A stretch of DNA of 64,000 nt from NCBI GenBank assembly GCA_963724625.1, contig CAVRVO010000001.1, positions 1 through 64,000 on the forward strand, given 5' to 3'. How positions within the stretch are numbered: the first letter of the stretch is position 1; the number at the start of each line of letters is the position of its first letter. The stretch is from DATBVX01 sp963724625. Lineage in GTDB: Bacteria > Pseudomonadota > Gammaproteobacteria > Steroidobacterales > Steroidobacteraceae. A program made the position numbers and the translations under genes. Positions 40,180 to 51,131 of the stretch are shown here, piece after piece. The notes under the pieces are model-generated. The model was not told the DNA's origin and made no database searches. It saw nothing but the letters and a program-made list of their open reading frames with translations.

Positions 40180-41052
40180 ATGCGCAAGCTCAAGTGCGGG
40201 TTGATCCAGATGGGGCTGAAGGGCGATGTGTCCATGGGCCCCGAGCGGATCAGGGACCAGATGCTCGAGGCGCACGTGCCGCTCATCGAGAAGGCGGGCG
40301 CGAGCGGCGTCCAGGTGCTGTGCTTCCAGGAAATCTTCACGCAGCCGTATTTCTGCCCCAGCCAGGATCGCAAATGGTATGCGGCAGCCGAAGCGGTTCC
40401 CGACGGTCACACGACCCGGTTGATGCAGGAGTTCGCGAAGAAACACCGCATGGTCATGGTCGTGCCGGTCTACGAGCAAGCCATGACCGGCGTGTACTAC
40501 AACACGGCCGCGGTTATCGATGCCGATGGCAAGTACCTCGGTAAGTACCGCAAGACGCATATTCCGCAGGTCGATCCGGGTTTCTACGAGAAGTTCTTCT
40601 TCAAGCCGGGCGACCTGGGCTTCCCGGTGTTCGAGACCGCATACGTCAAGCTCGGCGTCTACATCTGCTACGACCGTCATTTTCCCGAAGGATGGCGCGC
40701 GCTCGCGCTCAACGGCGCGGAGTACATCGTGAATCCGTCCGCGACCGTCGCCGGTCTGAGCAAGTATCTGTGGGAGCTCGAGCAGCCCGCATCGGCCGCC
40801 GCGAACGGAGTCTTCATCGGCGCCATCAACCGTGTCGGCAAGGAAGAGCCCTGGGCAGACAAGATGGGTGAGTTCTACGGCTCGAGCTACATCGTCAATC
40901 CGCGCGGCAAGATTGAAGCCCAGGCGAGCTACGATCGTGACGAGCTGCTGGTGCACGAGATCGACCTGGACATGATTCGCCAGGTGCGCGACACGTGGCA
41001 GTTCTTCCGTGACCGCCGGCCGGAAGCCTACGGCGCGCTGGTGCAAGCCTGA
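40180..41052 (+). CDS. Beta-ureidopropionase (N-carbamoyl-beta-alanine amidohydrolase)
   Basis: Nitrilase-superfamily enzyme hydrolysing N-carbamoyl-beta-alanine or N-carbamoyl-beta-aminoisobutyrate to the amino acid, CO2 and ammonia. The catalytic Glu-Lys-Cys triad is clear: CFQEIF (about residue 50), KYRKTHIP (about 123) and VYICYDRHFPEGWR (Cys about 163). The adjacent FFFKPGDLGFPVF and PSATVAGLSKYLWELEQPA are specific to the beta-ureidopropionase branch. Length 290 is shorter than the animal enzymes but usual in bacteria. Its stop overlaps the permease start (TGATG), showing co-translation. Third step of reductive pyrimidine breakdown. Confidence 0.92.
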   Translation: MRKLKCGLIQMGLKGDVSMGPERIRDQMLEAHVPLIEKAGASGVQVLCFQEIFTQPYFCPSQDRKWYAAAEAVPDGHTTRLMQEFAKKHRMVMVVPVYEQAMTGVYYNTAAVIDADGKYLGKYRKTHIPQVDPGFYEKFFFKPGDLGFPVFETAYVKLGVYICYDRHFPEGWRALALNGAEYIVNPSATVAGLSKYLWELEQPASAAANGVFIGAINRVGKEEPWADKMGEFYGSSYIVNPRGKIEAQASYDRDELLVHEIDLDMIRQVRDTWQFFRDRRPEAYGALVQA

Positions 41053-42557
41053 TGGCAGGCGAGCCGGCAAAGAGCTGCGCGGTGCAGGTCGGCGAGTTCT
41101 ACGAGCTCGAAGTCGGCTCCGACGTGGCGGACAGCCCTCGATTCAACAAGGACATTGCGCCCACGCGCGTCGCGCAGCGCACCTGGAACAAGTGGCATAT
41201 CGCCGCGCTCTGGGTCGGCATGTCGATCTGCGTGCCGACGTACACCTTGGGCGGCGTGTTGACTACGTATTTCGGTTTGTCCGTGGGCGAAGCGCTGTGG
41301 GCGATCTTCGTCGCCAATGTCATCGTGCTCGTCCCTTTGATCCTCAATGCCTTCGGTGGCACCAAGTTCGGCATTCCCTTCCCGGTCATGCTGCGCTCCT
41401 CGTTCGGGATCATCGGCTCCAACGTGCCGGCACTGGTTCGCGCGCTGGTGGCCTGCGGATGGTTCGGCATCCAGACGCTGTTCGGTGGCACTGCCGTGCA
41501 CCTGCTGCTTTCCGCGCTCTTCGATGGCTGGAAGCAACTCGGCAGCGTGGGCGAGGTCCTCGGCTTCCTGATTTTCTGGACCGCCAATGTCGCGGTCGTG
41601 ATCCGCGGCTCGGAGTCGATCAAGCGCCTCGAAGCCTTTGCGGCGCCGCTACTGTTGTGCGTGGGTGCGGGACTGCTGATCTGGGCGTGGCCCCAGGCTT
41701 CCATCACGGAGCTGTTCGCGCGCCCGGCCAATCGTCCGGCGGACGCTTCGTTCCTCGCGTACTTTCTCGCGGGCCTCACGGCGATGGTGGGTTTCTGGGC
41801 GACCCTGTCGCTCAACATTCCGGATTTCAGTCGGTTCGCCAAGTCACAGAAGAGCCAGATCATCGGGCAGATCGTCGGCCTGCCGTTCACGATGCTGATG
41901 TTCGCGGGTCTCGGCGTGGTCTTGACCTCGGCCTCGGCTCAGCTGGTCGGCGAGACCATTTCCGATCCCATCCGGCTGATCGGCAAGATCGACAGCCCGG
42001 TTTGGACGGTGCTGTCGATGATCGTCATCATTCTCGCGACCATGGCGACCAACACGGCCGCCAACGTGGTCTCGCCCACCAACGACTTTCAGAACGTCGC
42101 GCCCAGGTACATCAATCAGAAGAGAGGCGTGCTGCTGACGGGCCTGATCGGCATCGCGCTGATGAGCTGGGAGCTCTTCAAGCGCATGGGATGGCTCCAC
42201 TCCGACGTCAGCGTCGACAGCCTGTATTCGAACTGGTTGATCGGCTACTCGAGCCTGCTCGGGCCGATCGCCGGCATCATGGTGGTCGACTACTTCCTGA
42301 TTCGCCGGCAGCAGTACGACCTGCCCGGGCTTTACCTGGACGGCGGCCCCTATCCGGCGTGGAACGTCGCAGGGTTCATCGCGTTCCTCGTGCCCGTGGC
42401 GCTGACGCTCATCGCGATCGTCACCGGTGCGATGCAGTGGTTCTACACGTATGGATGGTTCACGGGCTCGTTCCTCGGCGCGACGCTTTATTACTTGCTG
42501 GCGAGCCGCAGCCGGCGCAAGGGCGCCATTGCGCAGTCCGTCGCGAGCGAAGCGTAG
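41052..42557 (+). CDS. NCS1-family nucleobase:cation symporter
   Basis: Twelve-helix inner-membrane symporter importing uracil, thymine, cytosine, allantoin or hydantoins. Family signatures: WNKWHIAALWVGMSICVPTYTLGG in helix 1, NAFGGTKFGIPFPVMLRSSFGIIGSNVPALVRALVACGWFGIQT in helices 2-3, and SLNIPDFSRFAKSQKSQIIGQ in the helix 6-7 region. Length 501 is typical. The resemblance to PucI/Mhp1-type transporters and its position inside the pyrimidine operon make uracil/thymine or dihydropyrimidine the likely cargo. Translation is coupled to the preceding gene by a TGATG overlap. Confidence 0.92.
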   Translation: MAGEPAKSCAVQVGEFYELEVGSDVADSPRFNKDIAPTRVAQRTWNKWHIAALWVGMSICVPTYTLGGVLTTYFGLSVGEALWAIFVANVIVLVPLILNAFGGTKFGIPFPVMLRSSFGIIGSNVPALVRALVACGWFGIQTLFGGTAVHLLLSALFDGWKQLGSVGEVLGFLIFWTANVAVVIRGSESIKRLEAFAAPLLLCVGAGLLIWAWPQASITELFARPANRPADASFLAYFLAGLTAMVGFWATLSLNIPDFSRFAKSQKSQIIGQIVGLPFTMLMFAGLGVVLTSASAQLVGETISDPIRLIGKIDSPVWTVLSMIVIILATMATNTAANVVSPTNDFQNVAPRYINQKRGVLLTGLIGIALMSWELFKRMGWLHSDVSVDSLYSNWLIGYSSLLGPIAGIMVVDYFLIRRQQYDLPGLYLDGGPYPAWNVAGFIAFLVPVALTLIAIVTGAMQWFYTYGWFTGSFLGATLYYLLASRSRRKGAIAQSVASEA

Positions 42558-42595
42558 CGGGCGACTGCTGCGCACCAACGACAGAGGTAGTCGAC

Positions 42596-44031
<1,436 letters not shown>

Positions 44032-44035
<4 letters not shown>

Positions 44036-45408
44036 CGAAACCCGTCGCTAAACCCGCCGACGGCAGCGCGGACATCCGTCCGGGCCGTCTGAGCGACGCT
44101 GAGATCGCAGCCAACTTTGCGGACATGCACCCGCCGTTGACGCCGTCCGAGGCGATCATCGACGCGGACCGTTGTTATTTCTGTTATGCAGCGCCGTGCA
44201 CGACGGCCTGTCCGACGGGCATCGACATCCCCGGCTTCATCCAGAAGATCCGCAGCGGCAATCTCAAGGGCTCGGCCCACACGATCCTCAGCGCGAACAT
44301 CATGGGTGGCATGTGTGCCCGGGTGTGTCCGACCGAGGTCCTGTGCGAGCAGGCGTGCGTGCGCAACACGCACGAAGATCGACCGGTGCGCATCGGACTG
44401 CTGCAGCGTTACGCCACCGATCCGATCTTCGACAAGAAGATTCCTCTATTCGAACGCGCACCGGCGACCGGGCGCACCGTCGCCGTGGTGGGCGCTGGGC
44501 CGGCCGGTCTGAGCTGTGCGCATCGGCTGGCGATGCTGGGGCACGGCGCGACGGTGTTCGAGCCGAAAGAGAAGCTGGGCGGCCTGAACGAGTACGGTAT
44601 TGCGGCGTACAAGACTCCCGATGATTTCGCCGCTCGCGAAGTCGAATACATTCTCAGCATCGGCGGCATCGACGTGCGCACCGGTGTGGCGCTGGGCAAG
44701 GGTGTGTCGCTCGGCGAGCTGCGCGCGCAATACGATGCGGTGTTTCTCGGCATCGGTCTCGCCGGTGTCAAGGGCCTGAACCTCGACAACGAGCAGCTCG
44801 AGGGCGTGGCAAACGCCGTCGACTACATCGCAACTCTGCGCCAGGCGAGGAACAAGGCGTCACTACCGGTTGGCCGCAGAGTCGTCGTGATCGGTGGCGG
44901 CATGACCGCGATAGACATCGCGGTCCAGTGCAAAGCCCTGGGCGCGCAAGAGGTGACCATGGTCTACCGCCGCGGCCAGGAGCACATGAATGCCAGCCGC
45001 TACGAGCAGGAGTTCGCGCAAATCCGTGGCGTGACGGTGAGATATTGGTCGAGGCCACGGAAACTCCTGGCCACGAATGGCCGGGTCCGCGCCGTCGAGT
45101 TCGAGGCGACCCGGACCGGGAACGACGGGCAGCTCGAAGGAGCAGGGCAGACGTACATGCTCGACGCCGACATCGTGTTCAAAGCGATAGGACAGAAACT
45201 GCTGTGGGATCGTGACGCCGAGACCGCGCAAATCGTCGAGCTGCGTCAGGATCGAATCGCGGTCGACGCGGAAAGAAGGACTTCGCTCCCTGGTGTGTGG
45301 GCCGGCGGCGATTGCATCCACGGCGGCAGCGATCTGACCGTGTCCGCCGTGCAGGACGGCAAGATCGCCGCCCTGTCCATCGACCGATTCCTGAGACGAG
45401 GTGCGTGA
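44032..45408 (+). CDS. preT: NAD(P)-dependent dihydropyrimidine dehydrogenase, PreT-type subunit
   Basis: Small subunit that passes electrons from NAD(P)H through FAD and iron-sulfur clusters to PreA. The N-terminal glutamate-synthase-like domain has two Cys clusters (CYFCYAAPCTTACPTGIDIPG, about residue 46, and GGMCARVCPTEVLCEQACV, about 93). FAD-binding TVAVVGAGPAGLSCAHRLAMLGH follows at about 148 and NAD(P)-binding RVVVIGGGMTAIDIAVQCKALGA at about 284. The C-terminal GVWAGGDCIHGGSDLTVSAVQDGK closes the FAD site. Length 458 suits the bacterial two-gene enzyme. It overlaps the dihydropyrimidinase stop and precedes preA by one base. Confidence 0.93.
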
Positions 45409-45409
45409 C

Positions 45410-46711
45410 ATGGCCGACCTGACCACGAAATTTCTCGGCATCACATCACCCAATCCTTTCTGGCTCGCTTCGGCGCCGCCGACCGACAAGGCCTACAACG
45501 TCAATCGCGCCTTCGAGGCCGGCTGGGGCGGGGCCGTCTGGAAAACGCTCGGGGAAGATCCGCCAATCGTCAACGTCAACGGTCCGCGCTACGGCGCGAT
45601 GCACGGCAACGACCGTCGGGTGCTCGGCTTCAACAACATCGAGCTGATCACCGACCGACCGCTCGGCACCAACCTCGAGGAAGTGCGCCAGATCAAGCGT
45701 GACTGGCCGGACCGCGCGCTGATCGTTTCAGTCATGCTGCCGATGAACGAAGAGAGCTGGGCGAAGTACGTGCCGATGATCGAGGACACCGGCGCCGACG
45801 GCCTCGAGCTCAATTTCGGCTGCCCGCACGGCATGTCCGAGCGCGGCATGGGCTCGGCGGTGGGCCAGGTGCCGGAGTACATCCAGCTCGCCGCGCACTG
45901 GTGCAAGAAGTACGCACGCGTGCCCGTGATCGTGAAACTCACGCCCAACATCACCAGCATCCTGCCCGCAGCGAAGGCCGCGAAGGAGGGCGGCGCGGAC
46001 GCGGTGTCGCTGATCAATACGCTGAATTCGATCATGCGCGTGGACTACGACACGCTCACCATTTTTCCGTCGACCGATGGCAAAGGCTCGCACGGCGGCT
46101 ACTGCGGTCCGGCCGTCAAACCAATTGCCTTGCACATGGTCGCGGAGATAGCGCGCTCGCGCGAGACCGCGGGCCTGCCGATTTCCGGCATCGGCGGAAT
46201 CACCGACTGGCGTGACGCCGTCGACTTCCTCGCGCTCGGCGCGACGAACGTCCAGGTCTGCACCGCCGCGATGGTCTATGGCTTCAAGATCATCGACGAC
46301 CTCACCGACGGCCTCGGCAACTATCTCGACAGCAAGGGTTTCAGCTCGGTGAGCGAGCTGGTCGGCAAGGCGGTGCCGAGTGTGACCGACTGGCAGTACC
46401 TGAATCTCAATCACGTCGACAAGGCATGGATCGATCAGGACCTGTGCATCAAGTGCGGACGCTGCCACATCGTCTGCGAGGACGCGTCGCACCAAGCCAT
46501 CACGGCGTCCGTGAACGGCGTGCGGCATTTCGAAGTCATCGATGCCGAATGCGTCGGTTGCAACCTGTGTGTCAGCGTCTGTCCGATCGAAAGCTGCATC
46601 ACGATGCGCCCGATGACCAGCGGTGTCGATCCGCGCACCGGCCGGCCGATCACGCACGAGAAGGCTGACTGGACCACGCACCCGAACAATCCGGGACGCA
46701 AGAACTGCTGA
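45410..46711 (+). CDS. preA: Dihydropyrimidine dehydrogenase, PreA catalytic subunit
   Basis: Reduces uracil and thymine to the 5,6-dihydro forms with FMN. The barrel starts TTKFLGITSPNPFWLASAPPTD; the catalytic loop ELNFGCPHGMSERGMGSAVGQ (Cys about residue 137) and VIVKLTPNIT follow, and FMN phosphate contacts appear in ISGIGGITDWRDAVDF. The C-terminal ferredoxin domain carries two 4Fe-4S motifs: CIKCGRCHIVCED (about 346) and CVGCNLCVSVCPIESC (about 381). Length 433 is as expected. The ATG at 45,410 is chosen over an in-frame GTG at 45,401. First chemical step of the pathway, with PreT as partner. Confidence 0.95.
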   Translation: MADLTTKFLGITSPNPFWLASAPPTDKAYNVNRAFEAGWGGAVWKTLGEDPPIVNVNGPRYGAMHGNDRRVLGFNNIELITDRPLGTNLEEVRQIKRDWPDRALIVSVMLPMNEESWAKYVPMIEDTGADGLELNFGCPHGMSERGMGSAVGQVPEYIQLAAHWCKKYARVPVIVKLTPNITSILPAAKAAKEGGADAVSLINTLNSIMRVDYDTLTIFPSTDGKGSHGGYCGPAVKPIALHMVAEIARSRETAGLPISGIGGITDWRDAVDFLALGATNVQVCTAAMVYGFKIIDDLTDGLGNYLDSKGFSSVSELVGKAVPSVTDWQYLNLNHVDKAWIDQDLCIKCGRCHIVCEDASHQAITASVNGVRHFEVIDAECVGCNLCVSVCPIESCITMRPMTSGVDPRTGRPITHEKADWTTHPNNPGRKNC

Positions 46712-46727
46712 TATAGGCGACCCGATC

Positions 46728-47391
46728 GTGTCATCACCGGCGAGAAAGCTCGACATCCGCGAAGCCAACGAGGCGCTCATCCTGCGCGCCGCGGAAAAAC
46801 AATTCGCGTTGCACGGCTTCAGAGGTACGACCACCGAAGGCATCGCCAACGAGGCGGGGCTGCCAAAGGCCAACGTTCATTACTACTTCAAGACCAAAGC
46901 GAATCTGTATCGGCAGGTTCTCAAGGGCATCCTCGAGGACTGGATGGACGCGGCTGCCGCGTTTCGAGGCCGACGACGATCCGCAACGCGCGCTGACGCT
47001 GTACATCACCGCGAAGATGCAGTTTTCGCGGCAACGGCCGTACGGCTCGCGCGTGTGGGCGAGCGAGATCATGCGCGGTGCACCGGTGATGGAGCGTTTC
47101 CTGGGAACGACGCTCAAGACCTGGGTCAACGCGCGCGTCAGGACCATCCGCAGCTGGATCAGCGCCGGCAAGATCCGCGCAGTGGACCCGGAGAGCCTGC
47201 TCTACATGATCTGGGCCGTGACCCAGCACTACGCGGACTTCGAACGACAGATCGCCATCCTGAATGGCGGCAACGCGATTGACGAGCGTCAGTACCGCGA
47301 CCGCGTGGAGCAGGTCCTGAAACTCATCCTCGGCAGCGTAGGCTTCGAAGCTCAGGAAATGGCGCGGGTGCGGCAGCGAGCGAGCGCATGA
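46728..47391 (+). CDS. TetR-family regulator, RutR-like, frameshifted
   Basis: The helix-turn-helix domain reads from a GTG start: EANEALILRAAEKQFALHGFRGTTTEGIANEAGLPKANVHYYFKTKANLY. The C-terminal domain continues in another frame (MQFSRQRPYGSRVWASEIMRGAPVMERFL and LLYMIWAVTQHYADFERQIAIL), the QHYADF signature being that of RutR, which senses uracil and thymine. An extra T in a T-run near 46,960 explains the break. Corrected length is about 220. It ends in an ATGA overlap with cdd, so it belongs to the operon and probably regulates it. A second RutR-like gene lies at 47.8 kb. Confidence 0.85.
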
Positions 47392-47786
47392 AGAACGACG
47401 ACGATGCACTGATCGAAGCCGCCAAGGTTGTACGCGGACTCGCTCACGCGCCTTACTCGCACTATCACGTGGGCTCGGCGGTTCTCGATGAGAAAGGACG
47501 GATCCACAGCGGTTGCAACGTCGAGAACGCAGCCTACCCCGAAGGAATCTGCGCCGAGACCAGTGCCATCGCTGCCATGGTCGCGGCGGGTGGCACCCGG
47601 ATCGTCGCGATCGCAGCGGTGGGCGGGCGGCAGGCGCTGGAAGCGTGCACGCCGTGCGGCGGCTGCCGACAACGCATCCGCGAATTTGCGGACCGGAACA
47701 CGCGCATCATCCTGCTCGATGACAACGGCCAGCCGCGAAGCTACACGATGGATGAGCTCCTGCCGGCCTCGTTCCAGCTGCCATAG
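47388..47786 (+). CDS. cdd: Cytidine deaminase
   Basis: Homotetrameric-type cytidine deaminase of 132 residues, converting cytidine and deoxycytidine to uridine and deoxyuridine. The zinc site is complete: GCNVENAAYPEGICAETSAI (catalytic Cys/Glu near residue 55) and TPCGGCRQRIREF (two Cys near 87-90). SHYHVGSAVLDEKGRIHSG is the usual substrate-binding strand. It is the last gene of the plus-strand pyrimidine operon, overlapping the regulator gene, and converges on the second regulator. It links nucleoside salvage with uracil breakdown. Confidence 0.95.
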   Translation: MKNDDDALIEAAKVVRGLAHAPYSHYHVGSAVLDEKGRIHSGCNVENAAYPEGICAETSAIAAMVAAGGTRIVAIAAVGGRQALEACTPCGGCRQRIREFADRNTRIILLDDNGQPRSYTMDELLPASFQLP

Positions 47787-47840
47787 TTCCAGCTACGATA
47801 GTCATTCGCGGCGCGAGCGCGCCAGACAGGTGCCGCTCTG

Positions 47841-48458
47841 CTAGCGCGCCTTCCTGGCGAGAACACCCTGCAGGATGATCCGCGACAGAGACTGCTCGAT
47901 CTTGCGGAATTGTCCCGGCGTCATCCGCGGCACGTTCATGACCGCCTTGACCTGCGGAGCGAAGTCCGCGTAGTGCTGCGTCGCCGCCCAGATCAGGAAG
48001 ATCAGGTGATACGGGTCGACCGGCGTCAGCTTTCCCTGATCGATCCAATGCTGGATCACCGCGGCCTTGCGCTTGACCACGGCCCGCAGCTCCTTGCGCA
48101 GGTAGCCCTTCAGGAACGGCGCACCCTGCACGATTTCGTTGGCGAACACGCGCGATGCGGCTGGAAATTTCTGCGAGAGATCGACCTTCTGCGCGATGTA
48201 CTTGCCGAGTTCCAGCGCCGGGTCGCCGTTGCGATCCAGTTCCCGCAAGGGAACCAGCCAGATCTCCAGCGTTCGGCGCAGAACCGCGAGGTACAGGTCC
48301 TTCTTGCGCTTGTAGTAGTAATGCAGGTTCGGCTTGGAAATTCCGGCGCGCGCGGCGACCTCGTCGATGGTCGACCCCTCGTATCCGTAAGTGGCGAACA
48401 CATCCTGGGCGGCATCGAGGATGCGCGCTTCGTTTCGCAGTTGGATCCGGCTCTTCAT
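47841..48458 (-). CDS. TetR-family regulator, RutR-like
   Basis: A 205-residue regulator, intact. DNA-binding part: RILDAAQDVFATYGYEGSTIDEVAARAGISKPNLHYYYKRKKDLY. The C-terminal part contains ASRVFANEIVQGAPFLKGYL and YHLIFLIWAATQHYADFAPQVKAV, the same RutR hallmark as the plus-strand paralogue. It directly follows nupC (no gap) in the deoA-nupC-tetR unit, so it is autoregulated or controls nucleoside uptake genes. Whether the two paralogues respond to the same pyrimidine is unknown. Confidence 0.92.
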   Translation of the reverse strand: MKSRIQLRNEARILDAAQDVFATYGYEGSTIDEVAARAGISKPNLHYYYKRKKDLYLAVLRRTLEIWLVPLRELDRNGDPALELGKYIAQKVDLSQKFPAASRVFANEIVQGAPFLKGYLRKELRAVVKRKAAVIQHWIDQGKLTPVDPYHLIFLIWAATQHYADFAPQVKAVMNVPRMTPGQFRKIEQSLSRIILQGVLARKAR

Positions 48459-49682
48459 TCAGACGTCCAGCAGCAGGCCTGCCAGCGCTGCGCTCATCAG
48501 GTTCGACAGCGAGCCGGCAGCCACTGCCCGCAACCCGTAGCGGGCGATGAATTCGCGCAGTTCCGGAACGAGACTCCCGAGCGCGCCCATCTGGATCGCG
48601 ATGGAAGAGAGATTGGCGAAGCCGCAGAGCGCGAAGGTCGTGATCGCCTCGGCCCTCGGGCTCAGCGTGTGTGCGATCTCGCCGAAATGCAGGTAGGCCA
48701 CGAACTCGTTGAGGATCAGCTTCTCGCCGAAGAACGCGCCGGAGACCTGGGCCTCGGACCACGGCACGCTCAGCAGGTACATCAACGGCCCGAAGACCCA
48801 GCCGAGCATTTTCTGCAGAGTCAGCCCTTCGATGCCGAACAGTCCCCCGAGCCACCCGACGAGACCATTGAACAACGCGATCAGGCTCACGAACGCAATG
48901 AGCATCGCCGCGATGGCCACTGCCAGCTTCACGCCGTCGAATGCGCCGACGCCCGCCGCCATGATGACGTTGGCGTGCCGGCTGCCGTCCGCCTTGAGCA
49001 TGACGTCTTCCCTGGTCTCAGGCGGTTCTGCCGGGTCGTCTGGGAAGATGAGTTTCGCCATCAGCAGGCCGCCGGGCGCGGCCATGAACGAAGCCGGCAG
49101 AAGAAACTCGAGCTTGATTCCGAGCTGCGCATAAGCGGCGAGCACTGTGCCGGCGACCCCAGCCATGCCGGTCGCCATCACGGTGAAGACCTGCGGCGGC
49201 GTGAGCCTGCGCAGGTAAGGACGTATGGCGAGCGGGGACTCGGTCTGGCCGACGAATATGGTCGCGGCCGCGCACAGCGATTCGACGGTGCGCGTGCCGA
49301 TTACCCAGCGCAATGCGCCGCCGACCAGCCTGACCACCCACTGCATGATTCCGAGGTGGTACAGGATGCTCATCAGTGCGGCGAAGAAGATGACGACCGG
49401 GAGCACGTGCACGGCGAAACTGATCCCGTGGCTCGTGTCCGCCAGCGGACCGAACACCATGTTGATGCCGGCCCGTGAGTAGCCGATCACCGCTTCGACG
49501 CCGTGAGAGATCTCCAGAATCGCGCGACGCCCAGCGGGAACGTAGAGCACCAGCGCCGCGACCCCGACCTGCAGGGCGAACGCGCTCAGGACGATGCGCA
49601 GGCTGATCGCCCTGCGGTTGATCGACAGCAGCAGCGCAAGACCTAAGATGATGGCGATGCCCAGAAGACTCATCCATCTCAT
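48459..49682 (-). CDS. nupC: NupC-type concentrative nucleoside transporter
   Basis: Cation-coupled nucleoside importer of the CNT family, 407 residues with about ten membrane segments. Recognised by GHEISFAVHVLPVVIFFAALMSILYHLGIMQ-type sequence near residue 90, GQTESPLAIRPYL near 145, MATGMAGVAGTVLAAYAQLG near 170, and LILNEFVAYLHFGEI and FALCGFANLSSIAIQMGALG toward the end. These loops bind the nucleoside base and ribose in the known structures of the family. It overlaps the deoA stop by four bases and abuts the regulator downstream. It supplies nucleosides to DeoA and Cdd. Confidence 0.93.
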   Translation of the reverse strand: MRWMSLLGIAIILGLALLLSINRRAISLRIVLSAFALQVGVAALVLYVPAGRRAILEISHGVEAVIGYSRAGINMVFGPLADTSHGISFAVHVLPVVIFFAALMSILYHLGIMQWVVRLVGGALRWVIGTRTVESLCAAATIFVGQTESPLAIRPYLRRLTPPQVFTVMATGMAGVAGTVLAAYAQLGIKLEFLLPASFMAAPGGLLMAKLIFPDDPAEPPETREDVMLKADGSRHANVIMAAGVGAFDGVKLAVAIAAMLIAFVSLIALFNGLVGWLGGLFGIEGLTLQKMLGWVFGPLMYLLSVPWSEAQVSGAFFGEKLILNEFVAYLHFGEIAHTLSPRAEAITTFALCGFANLSSIAIQMGALGSLVPELREFIARYGLRAVAAGSLSNLMSAALAGLLLDV

Positions 49683-51007
49683 TCTTTTTCTCCGGGCCGC
49701 AGTGTTTCGTAGATCACCGGCCGCGACGGCGGCGGCGATGATGCAATCGTGCAGGCCGTGCGCAGGTTGAGGATCGCGCGCTGTGCATCCGCGTCTGTCG
49801 CCGCATGAACTACGGCCAGTGGCCGCCCACGGTCGACCGCAGAACCAATGGACACGATGTCGGTGAATCCGACCGACAGATCCAGCTTGTCGTCCGCACG
49901 GCGGCGCCCGCCACCCAATTCGATGATCGCGTTGCCGAGCGCGCGCGCATCAACGGCGGCGAGATAGCCCTCCTGCGCTGGAGGAACCGGTAACGTCAGT
50001 GGCGCGGAGGGCAGATGGTGATCGGTCCGCTCGAGGAAATCCGCGGGACCGCCTAGCGCGGCGATCATCCGGCCGAAGACTTCCGCAGCCTTACCCGAGG
50101 TGACGGCGCGATCCGCGCGCTGGCGAGCCGCATCTTCATTGCTTTCGACGCCCGAGAGCACCAGCATCCGTGCGCACAGCGCCAGGACCACCTCGTCCAA
50201 TCTGGGCTCGCGCCGGGCGTTGGTGAGATAGGCGACGGACTCCCTGATTTCCACCGCGTTGCCGGCCGCGAGCCCGAGCGTTTCATTCATGTCCGTGATC
50301 AGCGCATGCGTCTTCAGGCCCGCGCCACCCGCGGTCTCGATTAGGCTCCGGGCGAGCGCCCGTGCTTGCTCTATGGACGTCATGAAGGCCCCGGATCCGA
50401 CTTTGACATCCATGACCAATGCGTCGAGCCCGGCTGCGATCTTCTTGGACAGGATCGAAGCGGTGATCAGCGGAATTGATTCCACCGTGCCGGTGACGTC
50501 GCGGATGGCGTAGAGGCGCCGATCGGCGGGCGCGAGATCAGCGGTCTGGCCGATGATCGCGCAGCCGACCGCTCGCACCACTTTCTCGAACGTGGCGAGG
50601 TCCGGTGTTGAGCGATAGCCGGGAATGCTGTCGATCTTGTCGAGTGTCCCGCCCGTATGGCCGAGGCCGCGACCGGAAATCATTGGCACGAAGCAGCCGC
50701 AAGCCGCGGCGATCGGCACCAGCAGGAAGCTCACCTTGTCGCCGATGCCGCCCGTGGAATGCTTGTCCACAACTGGGCCCCCCAGGTCCTTCGACCACTC
50801 CAGGGTCGTGCCGGAGGCAGCCATCGCCCTGGTCAGTTCCGCAGCTTCATCGAATGACATGGAACGCAGGCAGATCGCCATGGCGAGCGCGGCGACCTGC
50901 TCGGGCGCAATGCTGCTGTCAACAAGACCGCGTACAAAGAACCCGATCTGTTCTGTCGAGAGCGTTCCGCCATCGCGCTTGGCCCGAATGACGTCTACGA
51001 ACAACAT
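49679..51007 (-). CDS. deoA: Thymidine (pyrimidine-nucleoside) phosphorylase
   Basis: Splits thymidine or uridine with phosphate into base and (deoxy)ribose-1-phosphate. Key motifs: VDKHSTGGIGDKVSFLL (phosphate binding, about residue 85), ISGRGLGHTGGTLDKIDSIPG (about 112), DVKVGSGAFM (about 200) and the C-terminal VPPAQEGYLAAVDARALG. Length 442 is that of the DeoA branch. First gene of the minus-strand unit; its promoter faces that of the TonB receptor across a palindromic operator. The base released would feed PreTA. Whether thymidine or uridine is preferred cannot be read off. Confidence 0.94.
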   Translation of the reverse strand: MLFVDVIRAKRDGGTLSTEQIGFFVRGLVDSSIAPEQVAALAMAICLRSMSFDEAAELTRAMAASGTTLEWSKDLGGPVVDKHSTGGIGDKVSFLLVPIAAACGCFVPMISGRGLGHTGGTLDKIDSIPGYRSTPDLATFEKVVRAVGCAIIGQTADLAPADRRLYAIRDVTGTVESIPLITASILSKKIAAGLDALVMDVKVGSGAFMTSIEQARALARSLIETAGGAGLKTHALITDMNETLGLAAGNAVEIRESVAYLTNARREPRLDEVVLALCARMLVLSGVESNEDAARQRADRAVTSGKAAEVFGRMIAALGGPADFLERTDHHLPSAPLTLPVPPAQEGYLAAVDARALGNAIIELGGGRRRADDKLDLSVGFTDIVSIGSAVDRGRPLAVVHAATDADAQRAILNLRTACTIASSPPPSRPVIYETLRPGEKE

Positions 51008-51047
51008 CGATTCCCCCGGGGAAGAGTCGGACGATCGTTCAAGATTT

Positions 51048-51063
51048 TTACCATTTGATAAAG
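51048..51063. promoter_or_regulatory. TetR-type operator between deoA and the TonB receptor
   Basis: TTTACCATTTGATAAA has seven-base arms (TTTACCA against TTTATCA on the other strand, one mismatch) around TT. The architecture copies the RutR consensus TTGACCA-nn-TGGTCAA. A possible promoter for the receptor overlaps it (TTGATA at 51,056, TACATA about 16 bases on), so bound protein would block transcription. Confidence 0.6.
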
Positions 51064-51131
51064 AAGTGTATTCTTATACATAAGCTGCCCGGGATGCACT
51101 AATGGCGGCCATCATTCATGGGGGGATGCGC

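Noticed and set aside
39526..41070. Long minus-strand frame across mmsA and the ureidopropionase gene
   Set aside because: It lies wholly antisense to two well-identified genes and shows no recognisable protein pattern.
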